A DNA stretch of 64,000 bases from Hippea alviniae EP5-r (GTDB taxonomy: Bacteria; Campylobacterota_A; Desulfurellia; Desulfurellales; Hippeaceae), in assembly GCF_000420385.1 (NCBI RefSeq), contig NZ_ATUV01000001.1, positions 558,001-622,000 of the forward strand. Reading direction: 5' to 3'. The stretch's first letter is position 1; every line of letters begins with the position of its first letter. The notes beneath the pieces were generated by a model, which saw nothing but the letters and a program-made list of their open reading frames with translations, was not told the DNA's origin and did not search any database. Positions 1 to 13,217 of this stretch are shown piece after piece. The translations under genes were made by a program, and so were the position numbers.

Positions 1-385
1 CTGGAATTATCTCTAAATCGTTATCTATGGCTAAGTATGCGTTTGCTATTGTTTGTGCTTCAACACCTTGAGTTGCATCGACAACCAGCAGGCATCCTTC
101 GCAGGCTTTTAAGCTCTTTGAAACTTCATATCCAAAATCGACATGTCCGGGTGTGTCTATCATGTTCAAAATATACTCATCACCCTTATATTTGTATGTC
201 AGTCTTACGGTTTGAGCTTTTACTGTTATACCATGCTTTCTTTCAACTTCTAATGTATCTAAGATTTGTTCTTTCATCTCCCTTTTGCTTAAGGCACCTG
301 TTAGCTCTATCAATCTATCCGCAAGAGTGCTCTTGCCGTGGTCTATGTGAGCTATTATCGAAAAATTCCTTATATTCTTACTCAT
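1..385 (-). CDS. lepA: Elongation factor 4 (LepA), N-terminal part, cut by window edge
   Basis: This is a ribosome-bound translational GTPase that acts on stalled or pre-translocation ribosomes (family knowledge). The 128 visible codons start at an ATG at 383-385 and run off the left edge. The G1 P-loop AHIDHGKST is at residues 12-20, followed by a typical effector region ([14 protein letters not shown]) and the G3 motif DTPGH, then [12 protein letters not shown]. The order and wording match LepA rather than EF-G or TypA. It overlaps the end of thiD2 by 8 nt, so it is the last visible gene of the minus-strand operon starting near 8110. The C-terminal domains lie outside the window. Confidence 0.96.
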   Translation of the reverse strand, partial: MSKNIRNFSIIAHIDHGKSTLADRLIELTGALSKREMKEQILDTLEVERKHGITVKAQTVRLTYKYKGDEYILNMIDTPGHVDFGYEVSKSLKACEGCLLVVDATQGVEAQTIANAYLAIDNDLEIIP

Positions 386-763
386 GACTTTTTAGTAATT
401 CCCTTTCTAAGGTGTAGGTTTTGTATCTTAGCTGCTTAAATTTAGCGGATACTTTTATGTCAAACAGCTTAAAAATCTCTTCAAGCACCCTTTCTGACTC
501 TTCTGCCCTTTTTAGGTTTGCGGATATTATCTCGTTGATGTTTTCTCTCTTTTTCTCTATATCACTTGAAAGTGTTGTTCCAGTGTCGTTTGGCGTGTCT
601 CTAAAATCCAAAAAGTCATACTCTTTTTGCAGGTTTCCAACTTCAGAGCGCATGTTTTTAATCTCTTCGGTTAATCTCTTGTTGTCAAGAACGAAACGGG
701 CTATATCTTCAACAACACGCAAGCCTTCTCTTAATCTGTTGAAGTTGGCATCAATTAGACGCT

Positions 764-788
<25 letters not shown>
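378..788 (-). CDS. thiD2: Stand-alone ThiD2-type hydroxymethylpyrimidine-phosphate kinase domain
   Basis: A 136-residue protein matching the all-helical domain found at the N terminus of some thiamine-phosphate synthases (ThiE). That domain is known as ThiD2 and is credited with strictly monofunctional HMP-phosphate kinase activity in thiamine synthesis. The signature is near the N terminus: [19 protein letters not shown], followed by a short [10 protein letters not shown] segment. Here it stands alone, without the ThiE barrel. Its start overlaps the PLD gene by 25 nt and its end overlaps lepA by 8 nt, so it is co-transcribed with unrelated housekeeping genes. The kinase assignment rests on family similarity only. 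A structural role in another thiamine protein is the alternative. Confidence 0.75.
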
Positions 789-4758
<3,970 letters not shown>

Positions 4759-4762
<4 letters not shown>

Positions 4763-5601
4763 AATTCACCCTCCACATATAAACGGGCGACTTTTGCCAC
4801 CATCTCTCTAACCTTTTTTATGAATGTTGCCCTTTCCGTTACGCTTATTGCATTCCTTGCATCAAGCAGGTTGAACACATGCGAGCATTTCATACAGTAA
4901 TCATAAGCCGGCCTTACAAGTTTGGCATTCAGGCAGTTTTGCACTTCTTCTTCAAACATATCAAACAGTTTAAACAGCATCTGCGTGTTTGCCACTTCGA
5001 AATTGTACTTTGAATACTCGTATTCGTCGTGTTTGTGAATATATCCGTATGTGTATCTATCGTTCCACTTCATGTCGAATACATTATCAACACCCTGTAT
5101 ATACATTCCCAATCTTTCGGTTCCGTATGTTATCTCAACAGGGATTGGCTTTAAATCGTATCCGCCAACCTGCTGGAAATATGTGAATTGGGTTATTTCC
5201 ATTCCATCAAGCCAGACTTCCCATCCAAGCCCCCATGCGCCGAGTGTTGGTGATTCCCAGTTATCTTCAACGAATCTTATGTCGTGTTCCTTTAAATTTA
5301 TGCCTAAGAACTCAAGGCTTTCTAAATACATCTCTTGGATGTTCTCAGGAGATGGTTTGATTAAAACTTGATACTGATAATAGTGTTGAAGTCTGTTTGG
5401 GTTTTCTCCGTATCTGCCGTCTGTTGGTCTTCTTGATGGTGCAGGATATGCAACACTCCAATCATCTTTATCTAAGGATTTCAATGTTGTAGCCCAATGG
5501 AATGTGCCGGCTCCTGCTTCAACATCGTAAGGTTGTAAAATTATACATCCCTTACTCTTCCAAAATTCGTTTAGTTTGAGTATTACATCTTGATAGTTCA
5601 T
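4759..5601 (-). CDS. glyQ: Glycyl-tRNA synthetase alpha subunit
   Basis: Catalytic class II subunit that activates glycine with ATP and pairs with GlyS. I choose the ATG at 5599-5601 (protein [14 protein letters not shown]) because GGAGGG lies 7 nt upstream and the family begins here. A longer in-frame start at 5640 would overlap xth by 38 nt and add 13 atypical residues. The 280-residue length is normal. Motifs include [35 protein letters not shown] (class II motif 2 region) and [19 protein letters not shown]. Confidence 0.97.
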
Positions 5602-5602
5602 T

Positions 5603-6376
5603 TTATCCCTCCAGTTCGAAAACCGCCACGACAGGTGCATGGTCTGACGGTTTTTTCTTTTTTCTGTATGTTCTGTCTATGAAACACTCTTTGCATTTTT
5701 GAGCAAGCTCTGGCGTTGACCAGATGTAATCTATCCTTAAACCTATATTCTTCCAGAAGTTGCCTGCTCTATAATCCCACCAGCTAAACGCCTTCTCTTT
5801 TGAGAATTTTCTAAATAAATCAACAAAACCGAACTCATATAGCTCGTTTAGAGCTTCTCTCTCTTTTGGGTGAAACCCTATCTTGCCTTCCATAGCATCT
5901 TTGTCGTAAACATCTATCTCTTCCTTTGCCACATTGAAGTCGCCAAGAATTATCAAGTTTTTCTCGTTGGTATAATGTTTCAGTAAAAAATCTTTAAGCT
6001 TATAGATAAACTCTATCTTGTATTTGAAGTGCTCACTTTCTGGTGTCTGTCCATTTGGAAAGTAAAGATTTATTATCGTTATACCGTTTATCTTTGTTAT
6101 TAGAGTTCTTTTTTGGTTTTTCTCTCCTTCAAATTCTAAAGGCTCAATCGTTATAGGGTGTTTTGATATTGTGGCGATGCCGTTAAATCTCTTTTCTCCT
6201 TTAAAGGCAACTTTATACCCAAGCTCTTCGAACTCTTCCTTGGGAAACAGCTTGTCTTCCACCTTTGTCTCTTGAATGCATAAGACATCGGGATTTCTCT
6301 CTTTTAAAAATTCAAGCACAAGGCTTAGTCTTGCCCTTATCGAGTTTACATTCCAGCTTGCTATTTTAAACTCCAT
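5603..6376 (-). CDS. xth: Exodeoxyribonuclease III (AP endonuclease)
   Basis: Base-excision repair enzyme that cuts 5' of abasic sites and removes 3' blocking groups, using Mg2+. The 257 residues carry the full EEP-family signature: N-terminal [11 protein letters not shown], the metal-binding QETK, the central LGDFNVA, the substrate loop around DYRAG, and the terminal SDHAPV with its catalytic Asp-His pair. It overlaps the SemiSWEET gene by 11 nt upstream and ends 1 nt before the chosen glyQ start. Confidence 0.96.
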   Translation of the reverse strand: MEFKIASWNVNSIRARLSLVLEFLKERNPDVLCIQETKVEDKLFPKEEFEELGYKVAFKGEKRFNGIATISKHPITIEPLEFEGEKNQKRTLITKINGITIINLYFPNGQTPESEHFKYKIEFIYKLKDFLLKHYTNEKNLIILGDFNVAKEEIDVYDKDAMEGKIGFHPKEREALNELYEFGFVDLFRKFSKEKAFSWWDYRAGNFWKNIGLRIDYIWSTPELAQKCKECFIDRTYRKKKKPSDHAPVVAVFELEG

Positions 6377-6644
6377 CTTTTTCCTTCTTTATTCTGAAGT
6401 ATAACGTGATTGTCGCTAAAACTATCATGAAGCCTATGGTATTTGCACTTATTAAGACGATGTCTTTTCTTAATAATCCATAAACAATCCACAGAACCAA
6501 GCCAACGGCTATTTGCACCATCATAAGAAGACTTAAACCCTTTGTTTGTCTTGTTTTTAATAGCTTTAAAAACTGTGGAACAAAGCTAAAGGTTGTCAAA
6601 GCCGCCGCTGTAAAACCTATAACATTGATGAGCCTTGCGTCCAT
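6366..6644 (-). CDS. SemiSWEET-type (PQ-loop) small transporter
   Basis: A 92-residue membrane protein with three predicted helices (about 8-28, 40-60, 65-85) and the PQ signature FSFVPQFLKLLKT near residue 20-32. Bacterial SemiSWEETs are triple-helix bundles that dimerise to carry sugars down a gradient (family knowledge). The substrate cannot be read from sequence. It is joined to its neighbours by a TAATG stop-start with the RACo-like gene and an 11-nt overlap with xth. No sugar-metabolism gene is nearby. Confidence 0.85.
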   Translation of the reverse strand: MDARLINVIGFTAAALTTFSFVPQFLKLLKTRQTKGLSLLMMVQIAVGLVLWIVYGLLRKDIVLISANTIGFMIVLATITLYFRIKKEKDGV

Positions 6645-8110
6645 TAAAATCCCATGCTCTCTATGTAAAGTTTTTCAAACTCGCTCTCGTTTGCAATCTC
6701 TAAATACTCTATTTTCTGACTAATTCTCTCAACCTTCTCCCTGTTCATTTTACAGAACAGCCTTAGGCTGCCAGCCAAAGAGCTGTTTCCAAGCATAACA
6801 AATTCACCGTCAAAAGACAACAGGCTGCTTTTTAAAATCTCTTCTTTGGCTAAGGATTTTGAAAACCCACCAGCTATGTATATTCTCTTTGGGATTTTTA
6901 AATCTGTTTTTTTGAGTATAATTTTTAATGCAGCGTTGAGAGATGCCTTAACGAGCTGAAAGTTTCTTATAGAGTTTTGCGTTAGATATATGTTTTTATC
7001 AAGCAAAAACCCTTCTTTTTTAATGCGGTTTATCAGGCTAAACGGTGCTTCTGTCTCCCATGCTTCTAAAAGTCTGCCTTCATTATCGATAATCTCAAAC
7101 TCTCTTAGAAGTGCTATTGAGCTTATAAGTCCTGAACCTGTTATTCCTATGGCTGGTTTGTCGTTTATTGTGTAAACCTTGAAGGTATCCTTAAACTCAA
7201 CCTTGTATATTGCACCATCTTGGGCAATTGTTCCATAATCTATGTTCGCACCTTCCAATGCTGGTCCTGCTGGGACGCTCGATGCAAAATAGCTATTGTC
7301 CTTCTTTAAAATAAACTCACAGTTTGTCCCTATGTCTATAAAAAGGTAATCTTTATCTTCTGGTAAAATAGAGAGTGCTGCTGTTATATCTGCACCGACA
7401 AACGCACTTACAACAGGTGGAATATAGAGCTTTGAGCTGAATAGTTCGCCTTCAAAACTTCCTTTAAATGGTGGTGTGTATGGATATTCGCCGATTGGTT
7501 TTGGGTCTTTTTCAAGTAAGAATGTAAGCATTGTTGGGTTTGCAGAAACCACAATTGACTCTATCTTGTTTGCACATAGAGAGCTTATCGTCTCCTTTAG
7601 AGCCTTTTTTAATGATTCAGCTAAGACTTTCAAGTTTCCTTCATTTGAATACGCTATTCTTGATATCACATCTGCGCCGAATGCTACCTGCGGATTTAGT
7701 ATATGTGCGGTTTTGAATAGTTTTCTGTTTTTGATAACAGCTACAGCTATGGTTGTTGTTCCTATGTCAATTGCAACATGCGTTTTTTCATCGTCAGAGC
7801 ATACTTCGGCATCAAACTCTGCAAACACAGGCTTTGCAAGGCTAACTTCTATCTCTGCGTCGTTGTTTAAGCTGTGAAGACAGGCAAGCCTGTATCCTTC
7901 TTCTGTTTTTTTGCCAAAAGTCTCTTCTTCCAGTTTTAAAGTTTTTGGTGCATTTTTTGTAAATTTAACTATACACTTTTTACATATACCACGACCAGAG
8001 CAATATGCGTTTATGTATATGCCGTTTGAATGGAGCAGTTTTAGGAGATTTTCCTTTTCTGAAAACTCTATCTCTTTTGTTGAACCGTCAACCTTTACTG
8101 TGAGTTTCAT
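6644..8110 (-). CDS. RACo-type [2Fe-2S] ASKHA ATPase (corrinoid-protein reductive activator, DUF4445)
   Basis: A 488-residue protein with an N-terminal plant-type [2Fe-2S] domain (C37, C43, C46, C77) fused to an acetate/sugar kinase-Hsc70-actin fold with the phosphate motif DIGTTTIAVAV and later DIGTNCEF and AGGFS segments. Relatives (RACo, RamA) use ATP to drive electrons to oxidised Co(II) corrinoid proteins such as methyltransferases or methionine synthase. I take the ATG at 8108-8110; an upstream start at 8146 would add 12 unconserved residues. It has no corrinoid protein beside it and heads a housekeeping operon. A poor -35/-10 pair (8141-8146 and 8118-8123, minus) would make it nearly leaderless. 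Confidence 0.87.
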   Translation of the reverse strand: MKLTVKVDGSTKEIEFSEKENLLKLLHSNGIYINAYCSGRGICKKCIVKFTKNAPKTLKLEEETFGKKTEEGYRLACLHSLNNDAEIEVSLAKPVFAEFDAEVCSDDEKTHVAIDIGTTTIAVAVIKNRKLFKTAHILNPQVAFGADVISRIAYSNEGNLKVLAESLKKALKETISSLCANKIESIVVSANPTMLTFLLEKDPKPIGEYPYTPPFKGSFEGELFSSKLYIPPVVSAFVGADITAALSILPEDKDYLFIDIGTNCEFILKKDNSYFASSVPAGPALEGANIDYGTIAQDGAIYKVEFKDTFKVYTINDKPAIGITGSGLISSIALLREFEIIDNEGRLLEAWETEAPFSLINRIKKEGFLLDKNIYLTQNSIRNFQLVKASLNAALKIILKKTDLKIPKRIYIAGGFSKSLAKEEILKSSLLSFDGEFVMLGNSSLAGSLRLFCKMNREKVERISQKIEYLEIANESEFEKLYIESMGF

Positions 8111-8134
8111 AGGCAGCAATTTACAAAAAAGACT

Positions 8135-8163
8135 TTGAAAAATCAAACCTTATGGTTTAGAAT
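8135..8163 (+). promoter_or_regulatory. Sigma70-type promoter of the Uma2/glycosyltransferase pair
   Basis: The -35 element TTGAAA (8135-8140) and -10 element TAGAAT (8158-8163) are 17 nt apart, each one mismatch from consensus. The spacer and -10 edge hold a short inverted repeat, AAACC-TTAT-GGTTT (8145-8158), where a repressor could bind. A strong GGGGGG ribosome site follows before the ATG at 8187. Confidence 0.6.
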
Positions 8164-8186
8164 TTATAAAAATAAAGGGGGGCAAA

Positions 8187-8786
8187 ATGCTTGCAACAAA
8201 AAGAGTGGATAAAAAATACACATACAGCGATTATAAAAACTGGCCGGATGATGAAAGGTGGGAGATTATCAACGGTGTTGCATATAATATGAGCCCTGCT
8301 CCAAAGATTAAGCATCAGGTTATAAGCAGGAACATAACAGGAGAGATTTACAAACAGAAAGATAAATTGAATGGTTGCGTGTTTTTTGAAGCGCCAACGG
8401 ATGTGGTGTTTGATGAGTATAATGTGGTGCAGCCGGATATTTTGATTGTTTGCGATAAAAACAAGATTACAGAAGACAACATTCAAGGTGCACCTGATTT
8501 GATTATAGAGATTCTGTCAAAGTCAACTGAGATAAAGGATAGAAGGGAAAAGTTAAAGCTCTATGAGATGTTTAAGGTTAAAGAGTATATCATAATCAAT
8601 CCCGATGCTGAGTATGTCGAAAGGTATTTGCTCAAAGACGAGAAATACACTGCACCCGAAATATTCAATTGGGATGAGGAGTTTAAATTTAAGACATTTG
8701 ATATAGAGTTTAAGTTATGGGAGATTTTTGAGAAAGAAAAGAAAGAAGACAATACAGATAAAAAGCAGCCACCGTCTGAACCGTAA
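8187..8786 (+). CDS. Uma2-family (DUF820) PD-(D/E)XK nuclease-like protein
   Basis: A 199-residue member of the Uma2/DUF820 family, a restriction-endonuclease fold common in cyanobacteria and thermophiles whose cellular role is not settled. The core reads WEIINGVAYNMSPAP, then VVQPDILIV, APDLIIEILS and later LKLYEMFKVKEYIIINP. This holds the Asp, Glu and Lys of the nuclease site. The C-terminal tail (about 180-199) is Lys/Glu rich and unstructured. It has a very strong ribosome site (AAGGGGGG) and shares a promoter with the glycosyltransferase 6 nt downstream. I see no antitoxin or transposase partner. Confidence 0.85.
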   Translation: MLATKRVDKKYTYSDYKNWPDDERWEIINGVAYNMSPAPKIKHQVISRNITGEIYKQKDKLNGCVFFEAPTDVVFDEYNVVQPDILIVCDKNKITEDNIQGAPDLIIEILSKSTEIKDRREKLKLYEMFKVKEYIIINPDAEYVERYLLKDEKYTAPEIFNWDEEFKFKTFDIEFKLWEIFEKEKKEDNTDKKQPPSEP

Positions 8787-8792
8787 AAGATT

Positions 8793-9332
8793 ATGAGTTA
8801 TCCAAATATTTTTCAGCTCTGGTATGGATATGATGATACTATACCAAAGAAGTATGAGATATTTATAAAACATAACAGCAAGATTTTTGCTCAGATAGAA
8901 TCATACAAGCTTCTTAAAACAAGCCAGATAAATAGATTTCTCGATGAGTTTGGATATGATTTATCGAAATTTAAGGGTTTTCATTTCAGATTTCAGTCTG
9001 ACATAATAAGATTTTTGCTGCTTTACCATTATGGTGGCCTTTACCTTGACCTTGATATTAAATTGAGCGACAATTTTTTTGAGTTGCTTAACATTTTGCA
9101 GACGGAGTTTGAAGGTAAAGATGCAATGCCTTCAAACAAGCGGATTTATTTTTTATGGTTTCAGAAAGGTTCAGAGAATCTAAGAAAGATGATCAATTAC
9201 TATATGTCGCTTGAGTATTTAGATTATGATTATAATGTCTTTTCCTTTAGTAAGATTAATCTTGAAAACATTGAGTTAATATCAACAGATAGACTTAATC
9301 TTTACCTGAAGCACTTTGTTCTTTCTGGCTGA
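8793..9332 (+). CDS. Small DXD-type glycosyltransferase (Gly_transf_sug/OCH1-like)
   Basis: A 179-residue protein with the family's N-terminal PNIFQLWYG and the core FQSDIIRFLLLYHYGG followed by LYLDLDI, which carries the metal-binding DXD. Relatives add sugars to capsule, LPS or glycoproteins. It is shorter than the usual 230-300 residues and stops soon after the core, so it may be a trimmed or partly decayed member. The 3' end overlaps eptA tail-to-tail by 38 nt. The acceptor is unknown; adjacency to eptA hints at the cell envelope. Confidence 0.8.
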   Translation: MSYPNIFQLWYGYDDTIPKKYEIFIKHNSKIFAQIESYKLLKTSQINRFLDEFGYDLSKFKGFHFRFQSDIIRFLLLYHYGGLYLDLDIKLSDNFFELLNILQTEFEGKDAMPSNKRIYFLWFQKGSENLRKMINYYMSLEYLDYDYNVFSFSKINLENIELISTDRLNLYLKHFVLSG

Positions 9333-10932
9333 GTTTTTCTCTGCAAGGATAATACATATCAAGCTTAGGATTGTAAATCTTTGTTTTTACATCCATTAGA
9401 CCGAGCATTGTGTCAAATACATAGTCCTGACTGTAAGGTTTGTCTTCGAGTTTTTTTGCACATTTTAAATCTATACCAAAATCCTTAGAGAACCAAGCAA
9501 CAGAAGCCGGATGTTTCTGAACATCGGGTGCTATGAAATACGGAAATCCATGCAGGTAAATTCCGTTTTCTCCTAAGCTTTCGCCATGGTCTGCCACGTA
9601 AAACATTCCCACTCTGTATTTTTTCTCATTTTTTTTCAGAAACTTTATTACATCGCTCAAAAATTTGTCAGTATATAAAATTGTATTGTCGTATGCGTTT
9701 ATTACTTCTTGCCTTGTGCAATCCTGAAGCTGGTTTGTTTTACAAACTGGCTTGAATTTTTCGAATTGCGGTGGATATCTCTTGTAATATGCAGGGCCGT
9801 GTGAACCCATTTGATGCAAAACGATAAATATAGGCCTATTGTTGTGAATGTTGTTTATCCAGTCTTGAAGTTTGTAAAGCAGGACTTCATCATAGCATCC
9901 AAACTTGTTGCAGTATGGTTTTATGTGGGCTGATGTAAAATCTTGATAGTTTTTTATCCTTACAGCAACACCTTTTGAGTCTGAATTATTCTCACGCCAC
10001 AAGACATTTACTCCAGCTCTTTTTAACACATCCATCAAAGAGTCTGTGTGTCTTGCCTTTTTGACTGAGAAATTTTTTCGTGTATAGGGAGAGAACATGC
10101 ACGGGACACTTACGGCAGTCTCAGTGCCGCATGAGTGCATATCTGGGTAATCTAATAAATCTTTTATCTTTTCGAGATTGGGGTTTGTATCTCTTTTATA
10201 TCCGTTTAGTGAAAAATGGTCATACCGTGCAGCTTCACCAACAACAAAGATAAATAGCTTAGGTTTTCCTTCCGTTTGTGCAAGGTGAGCGTCAAGTGCG
10301 ATGTGTCTAAACTTAATGGGTTTGGTTAAATATCTTTTTCCTATGTATTCACCGAAGGAGTACATGTAAAATGTTGGGTTCGAATACATCCTTAATCGTT
10401 TGTGAGTTCTAAAGAAGGATGCCCAAGTTCTTGGAAAAACAAAGTAGAGAATTGGTATGAGTATAAGGTTTAATGCAAAAAGCTTGAGTCTAACCTTTAT
10501 CTCGTCCTTTGGTTTTCGATATTTTACTTTTGTTTTGAGAAGGATTATTGAAGGCAAAATACCCAAGAATAGAAGCATTAAGAACATTTTTATATTCAAA
10601 AGGTCTAATACTTCTCTTTTGTCAGTTTCGAAAATGTTTTCTATCATTTTTGAGTTTATGATTGTTGAGTACTCCTGCATATAGTATGCGGCAAGCGAAG
10701 CGGTTATAAACAGGAATATCAAGAAGGGCTTTAATGTGTATTTGTTGGCTATTATGTAAAGTGCTGTTGTTATCGTAATAAACAGCAACAGAGCCAAAGC
10801 CAGCATAAAAAATATATTTGGAAAAGCTGTGAAAGATTTGCTAAAAAAAACCCAATTGTAAGCTATAATCATGAAGATTGTAGATATTACGATGACTTGA
10901 GTTTGAGTTGCTTCAAGTTTCAATCTTTTCAT
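9295..10932 (-). CDS. eptA: Lipid A phosphoethanolamine transferase (EptA/MCR-type)
   Basis: An inner-membrane enzyme that moves phosphoethanolamine from phosphatidylethanolamine to lipid A or core sugar, lowering negative charge. The 545 residues have about five membrane helices (12-30, 38-60, 68-84, 113-133, 150-168) followed by a periplasmic sulfatase-fold domain. Active-site parts visible are VVGEAARYDHF (Glu233), CGTETAVSVPCM with the nucleophile Thr (Thr272), and DHGESLGENG with metal ligands. Several paired cysteines fit the family's disulfides. It lies behind the mcp terminator. A second lipid A-type transferase gene (34162-35685) is elsewhere in the window. Confidence 0.94.
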   Translation of the reverse strand: MKRLKLEATQTQVIVISTIFMIIAYNWVFFSKSFTAFPNIFFMLALALLLFITITTALYIIANKYTLKPFLIFLFITASLAAYYMQEYSTIINSKMIENIFETDKREVLDLLNIKMFLMLLFLGILPSIILLKTKVKYRKPKDEIKVRLKLFALNLILIPILYFVFPRTWASFFRTHKRLRMYSNPTFYMYSFGEYIGKRYLTKPIKFRHIALDAHLAQTEGKPKLFIFVVGEAARYDHFSLNGYKRDTNPNLEKIKDLLDYPDMHSCGTETAVSVPCMFSPYTRKNFSVKKARHTDSLMDVLKRAGVNVLWRENNSDSKGVAVRIKNYQDFTSAHIKPYCNKFGCYDEVLLYKLQDWINNIHNNRPIFIVLHQMGSHGPAYYKRYPPQFEKFKPVCKTNQLQDCTRQEVINAYDNTILYTDKFLSDVIKFLKKNEKKYRVGMFYVADHGESLGENGIYLHGFPYFIAPDVQKHPASVAWFSKDFGIDLKCAKKLEDKPYSQDYVFDTMLGLMDVKTKIYNPKLDMYYPCREKLSQKEQSASGKD

Positions 10933-10985
10933 TGCAGTGGAATTTTAGCACTTAGAAAGAAGCATGACAAGTGGTTTAAAAAGAC

Positions 10986-11006
10986 AAAGGCGCACAGGGC
11001 GCCTTT
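10986..11006 (-). terminator. Rho-independent terminator of the 11006-13018 chemoreceptor gene
   Basis: Perfect 8-bp inverted repeat AAAGGCGC/GCGCCTTT with a 5-nt loop (10994-10998). On the minus strand it is followed by GTCTTTTT. The upstream arm overlaps the mcp stop codon, so transcription should end before eptA. Confidence 0.85.
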
Positions 11007-13018
11007 TAACTTATTTTGTATTTTGAGACAGTTGCTGCTATCTGGTTGGCTTTTTCAAGGAGCTGTTTTGATTTTATCTCAACGCTGTCAGCAACATTTG
11101 ATATCTCTTTTGTTGCTATTTTTATATCCTTTGCTTGGTTTTCTATCTCTGAATATGTTGCAGATAACTCTTCTATCGCAGCTACAATATTGTTGAATTG
11201 ACTGGATGCGCTTTCCATCTCTTGACCGATTTCGTTGAGAATTTCTTTAACTTCTTCTGTATGTAGTTTGCCGTTATATGCTGACTCTTCGCTCTTTTTT
11301 GAACGTCTTACAGCTTCGTCAACATCGAGTTGAATCTTCTTTATAATCTCTTTGATATCTTGAGTTGAATGTTGTGTTTTCTCGGCTAATTTTCTCACTT
11401 CATCTGCAACAACGGCAAAACCACGACCAGCTTCTCCTGCTCGTGCTGCTTCGATTGCAGCATTCAGAGATAGAAGGTTTGTCTGCTCTGCTATGTCGTT
11501 TATCACATTAACTATCTCTCCTATCTGTCTTGAGGTGTCATACAGCTTCTTTATGGCTTTTGCTGTGCTTTTTGCGTTCTCTTCAAGTTCGTCCATTACC
11601 GAACTTGCAGTCGTAATTTTATCTATACCATTTCTTGTGTTCTCAACAATATTTTCAACAAAGCCGCTTACTTCTTCTGTGTTTGATGCTATGCTGTCAA
11701 CAGCTTCTCTAACATCGTTTATAGAGTGGTTTATTACTTCCATCTTCTCTTCAATGTTTTCCATACTTGATTTTAGTTGATTGCTTGATGCGGAAAATTG
11801 TTCTGCAGAGCTTTGTATATCTATTCCAATTGACTTGAGTAATCTTACAGCTTCTGCTCTTCTCCTTGTAAATTCATTGAACTTCTCTGTTATCTTACAT
11901 ATTTCGTCATTTGATGCTTTCTGAAGGTATATCGTCAAGTCGTAAAGAGATTTATCGAATGCTTCAACCAGTTTGTTGATTCTTCCTACAACAGATTTTG
12001 CAAACAGGGTAGAGACAACGAGGGCAATAATAATCATACCTATGAATGCTATAATTGATGATTTTAAGATTGACGATACTATCGGCATAGTAAAGTCTTT
12101 GTTTATTACTTTTACTCCGATAATATAATGCAGTGGAGCGAAATACCTAAAAGCGACTGTTCCTAAAACACCTTTAAATTTGTATTGAATGATTCCATTT
12201 TTCTCTTCGATCATCTTTTTTCCAAAAGAGAAACCTGAAACATTCTTTCCTATTAAGCTTTTATCGGGATGGACTACAGTTGTTCCTTTGTCGTCAATTA
12301 TGAATGCATAGCCTCTCTTTCCTATTCTTATGGATGCGAGAGTTTTTTGTAGTTCATCTGCGAACTTTTTCATGCTAACACCAACAAACAAGATGCCTTC
12401 AACTTTTCCAGCAACTCTTATCGGTTTGTATGCCGTTATGTAATATCTATCAACAACATAGGCTTTTCCATAGTATGTTTTACCTTTCAGGACGGTTTGA
12501 GCAACGACTGATGAGTTTGGTATATATGTTCCTATGGCTCTTCTACCGTCTTTGTATCTTATGCTCGTTGACACCCTTACAAAACCATCTTTAAATCTCT
12601 GAAATATCGTTGCTTTTGCACCTGTTAATTTTGTAATTTCATCTGTAAGCTGATTGTTTACCGTTAAAATCTTCTCACCAGCAAGTAGAATCGGTATTTC
12701 AATTGTCTCTGTTTCGTGTGTTATCTGGTTGACAGCTTTAATTGTTATTTTGTTGTCTGATAGTCTTACAGGTCTATTTCCTATGGCCATCATCCAAGCA
12801 ACATCTAAATTTTTCTTTAATGTATTTTGAAGGCTATTATAGGTTGATTGAACGAACTTTAAAGCAAGCTCATCTTCTGATTTTATAGTTGTTATGAGCA
12901 GTGGTTTCATACCACTTTTTGACAAGTTAATGGTGAAAATAGAGCCTAAAAATACTATAAGAATGCCCGTTAAAAATATTGCGGCAGTTATTTTTGCCCG
13001 TAAGCTTACATTTTTCAT
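11006..13018 (-). CDS. Methyl-accepting chemotaxis protein with periplasmic Cache domain
   Basis: A 670-residue transmembrane chemoreceptor. It has an N-terminal helix (about 9-31), a periplasmic Cache-type domain with a [19 protein letters not shown] strand and a [17 protein letters not shown] segment, a second membrane helix (about 315-335), a linker/HAMP-like region and a cytoplasmic signalling coil. The conserved hairpin tip, with [20 protein letters not shown] and [16 protein letters not shown], contacts CheW and CheA. There is no C-terminal NWETF tether. The ATG at 13016-13018 follows GGAGGG. The ligand is unknown. Its own promoter and terminator make it monocistronic. Confidence 0.95.
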   Translation of the reverse strand: MKNVSLRAKITAAIFLTGILIVFLGSIFTINLSKSGMKPLLITTIKSEDELALKFVQSTYNSLQNTLKKNLDVAWMMAIGNRPVRLSDNKITIKAVNQITHETETIEIPILLAGEKILTVNNQLTDEITKLTGAKATIFQRFKDGFVRVSTSIRYKDGRRAIGTYIPNSSVVAQTVLKGKTYYGKAYVVDRYYITAYKPIRVAGKVEGILFVGVSMKKFADELQKTLASIRIGKRGYAFIIDDKGTTVVHPDKSLIGKNVSGFSFGKKMIEEKNGIIQYKFKGVLGTVAFRYFAPLHYIIGVKVINKDFTMPIVSSILKSSIIAFIGMIIIALVVSTLFAKSVVGRINKLVEAFDKSLYDLTIYLQKASNDEICKITEKFNEFTRRRAEAVRLLKSIGIDIQSSAEQFSASSNQLKSSMENIEEKMEVINHSINDVREAVDSIASNTEEVSGFVENIVENTRNGIDKITTASSVMDELEENAKSTAKAIKKLYDTSRQIGEIVNVINDIAEQTNLLSLNAAIEAARAGEAGRGFAVVADEVRKLAEKTQHSTQDIKEIIKKIQLDVDEAVRRSKKSEESAYNGKLHTEEVKEILNEIGQEMESASSQFNNIVAAIEELSATYSEIENQAKDIKIATKEISNVADSVEIKSKQLLEKANQIAATVSKYKIS
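11412..11461. repeat. 50-bp block identical to one in the second chemoreceptor gene
   Basis: These 50 bases match 19216-19265 exactly. They encode the chemoreceptor hairpin tip in both genes. Flanking bases diverge at once on both sides. Confidence 0.85.
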
Positions 13019-13062
13019 CTTTTGATGTCCCTCCTTTTTTACAAAAATTTTTCGTATAAGAA

Positions 13063-13089
13063 ATTATACCAGAAAATCTTAAATGTCAA
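13063..13089 (-). promoter_or_regulatory. Sigma70 promoter with extended -10 for the first chemoreceptor
   Basis: On the minus strand, TTGACA (13084-13089) and TATAAT (13063-13068) are both perfect. The spacer is only 15 nt, but a TGG directly before the -10 makes it an extended -10 element. The mcp start lies about 45 nt downstream. No sigma28 motif is seen. Confidence 0.75.
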
Positions 13090-13154
13090 TGTTAAGTATA
13101 ATTAAAGGTCCCATGAATATCTGAACAAGTGTTTGTTTAATTTTAACTATTTCC

Positions 13155-13183
13155 TTGCCTTGTTTAAAATATTTTTGTAGTAT
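13155..13183 (+). promoter_or_regulatory. Candidate promoter of the three-cysteine sensor-like gene
   Basis: TTGCCT (13155-13160) and TAGTAT (13178-13183) have a 17-nt spacer, each with four of six consensus bases. This is a weak match, but it is well placed 35 nt before the ATG. Confidence 0.35.
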
Positions 13184-13217
13184 GACTTCAAACATCCATA
13201 AAAGAAGGAGGCTAAAA

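Noticed and set aside
8187-8786. Uma2 gene as part of a transposon or toxin-antitoxin system
   Set aside because: No inverted repeats, transposase or antitoxin partner nearby; the neighbour is a glycosyltransferase.
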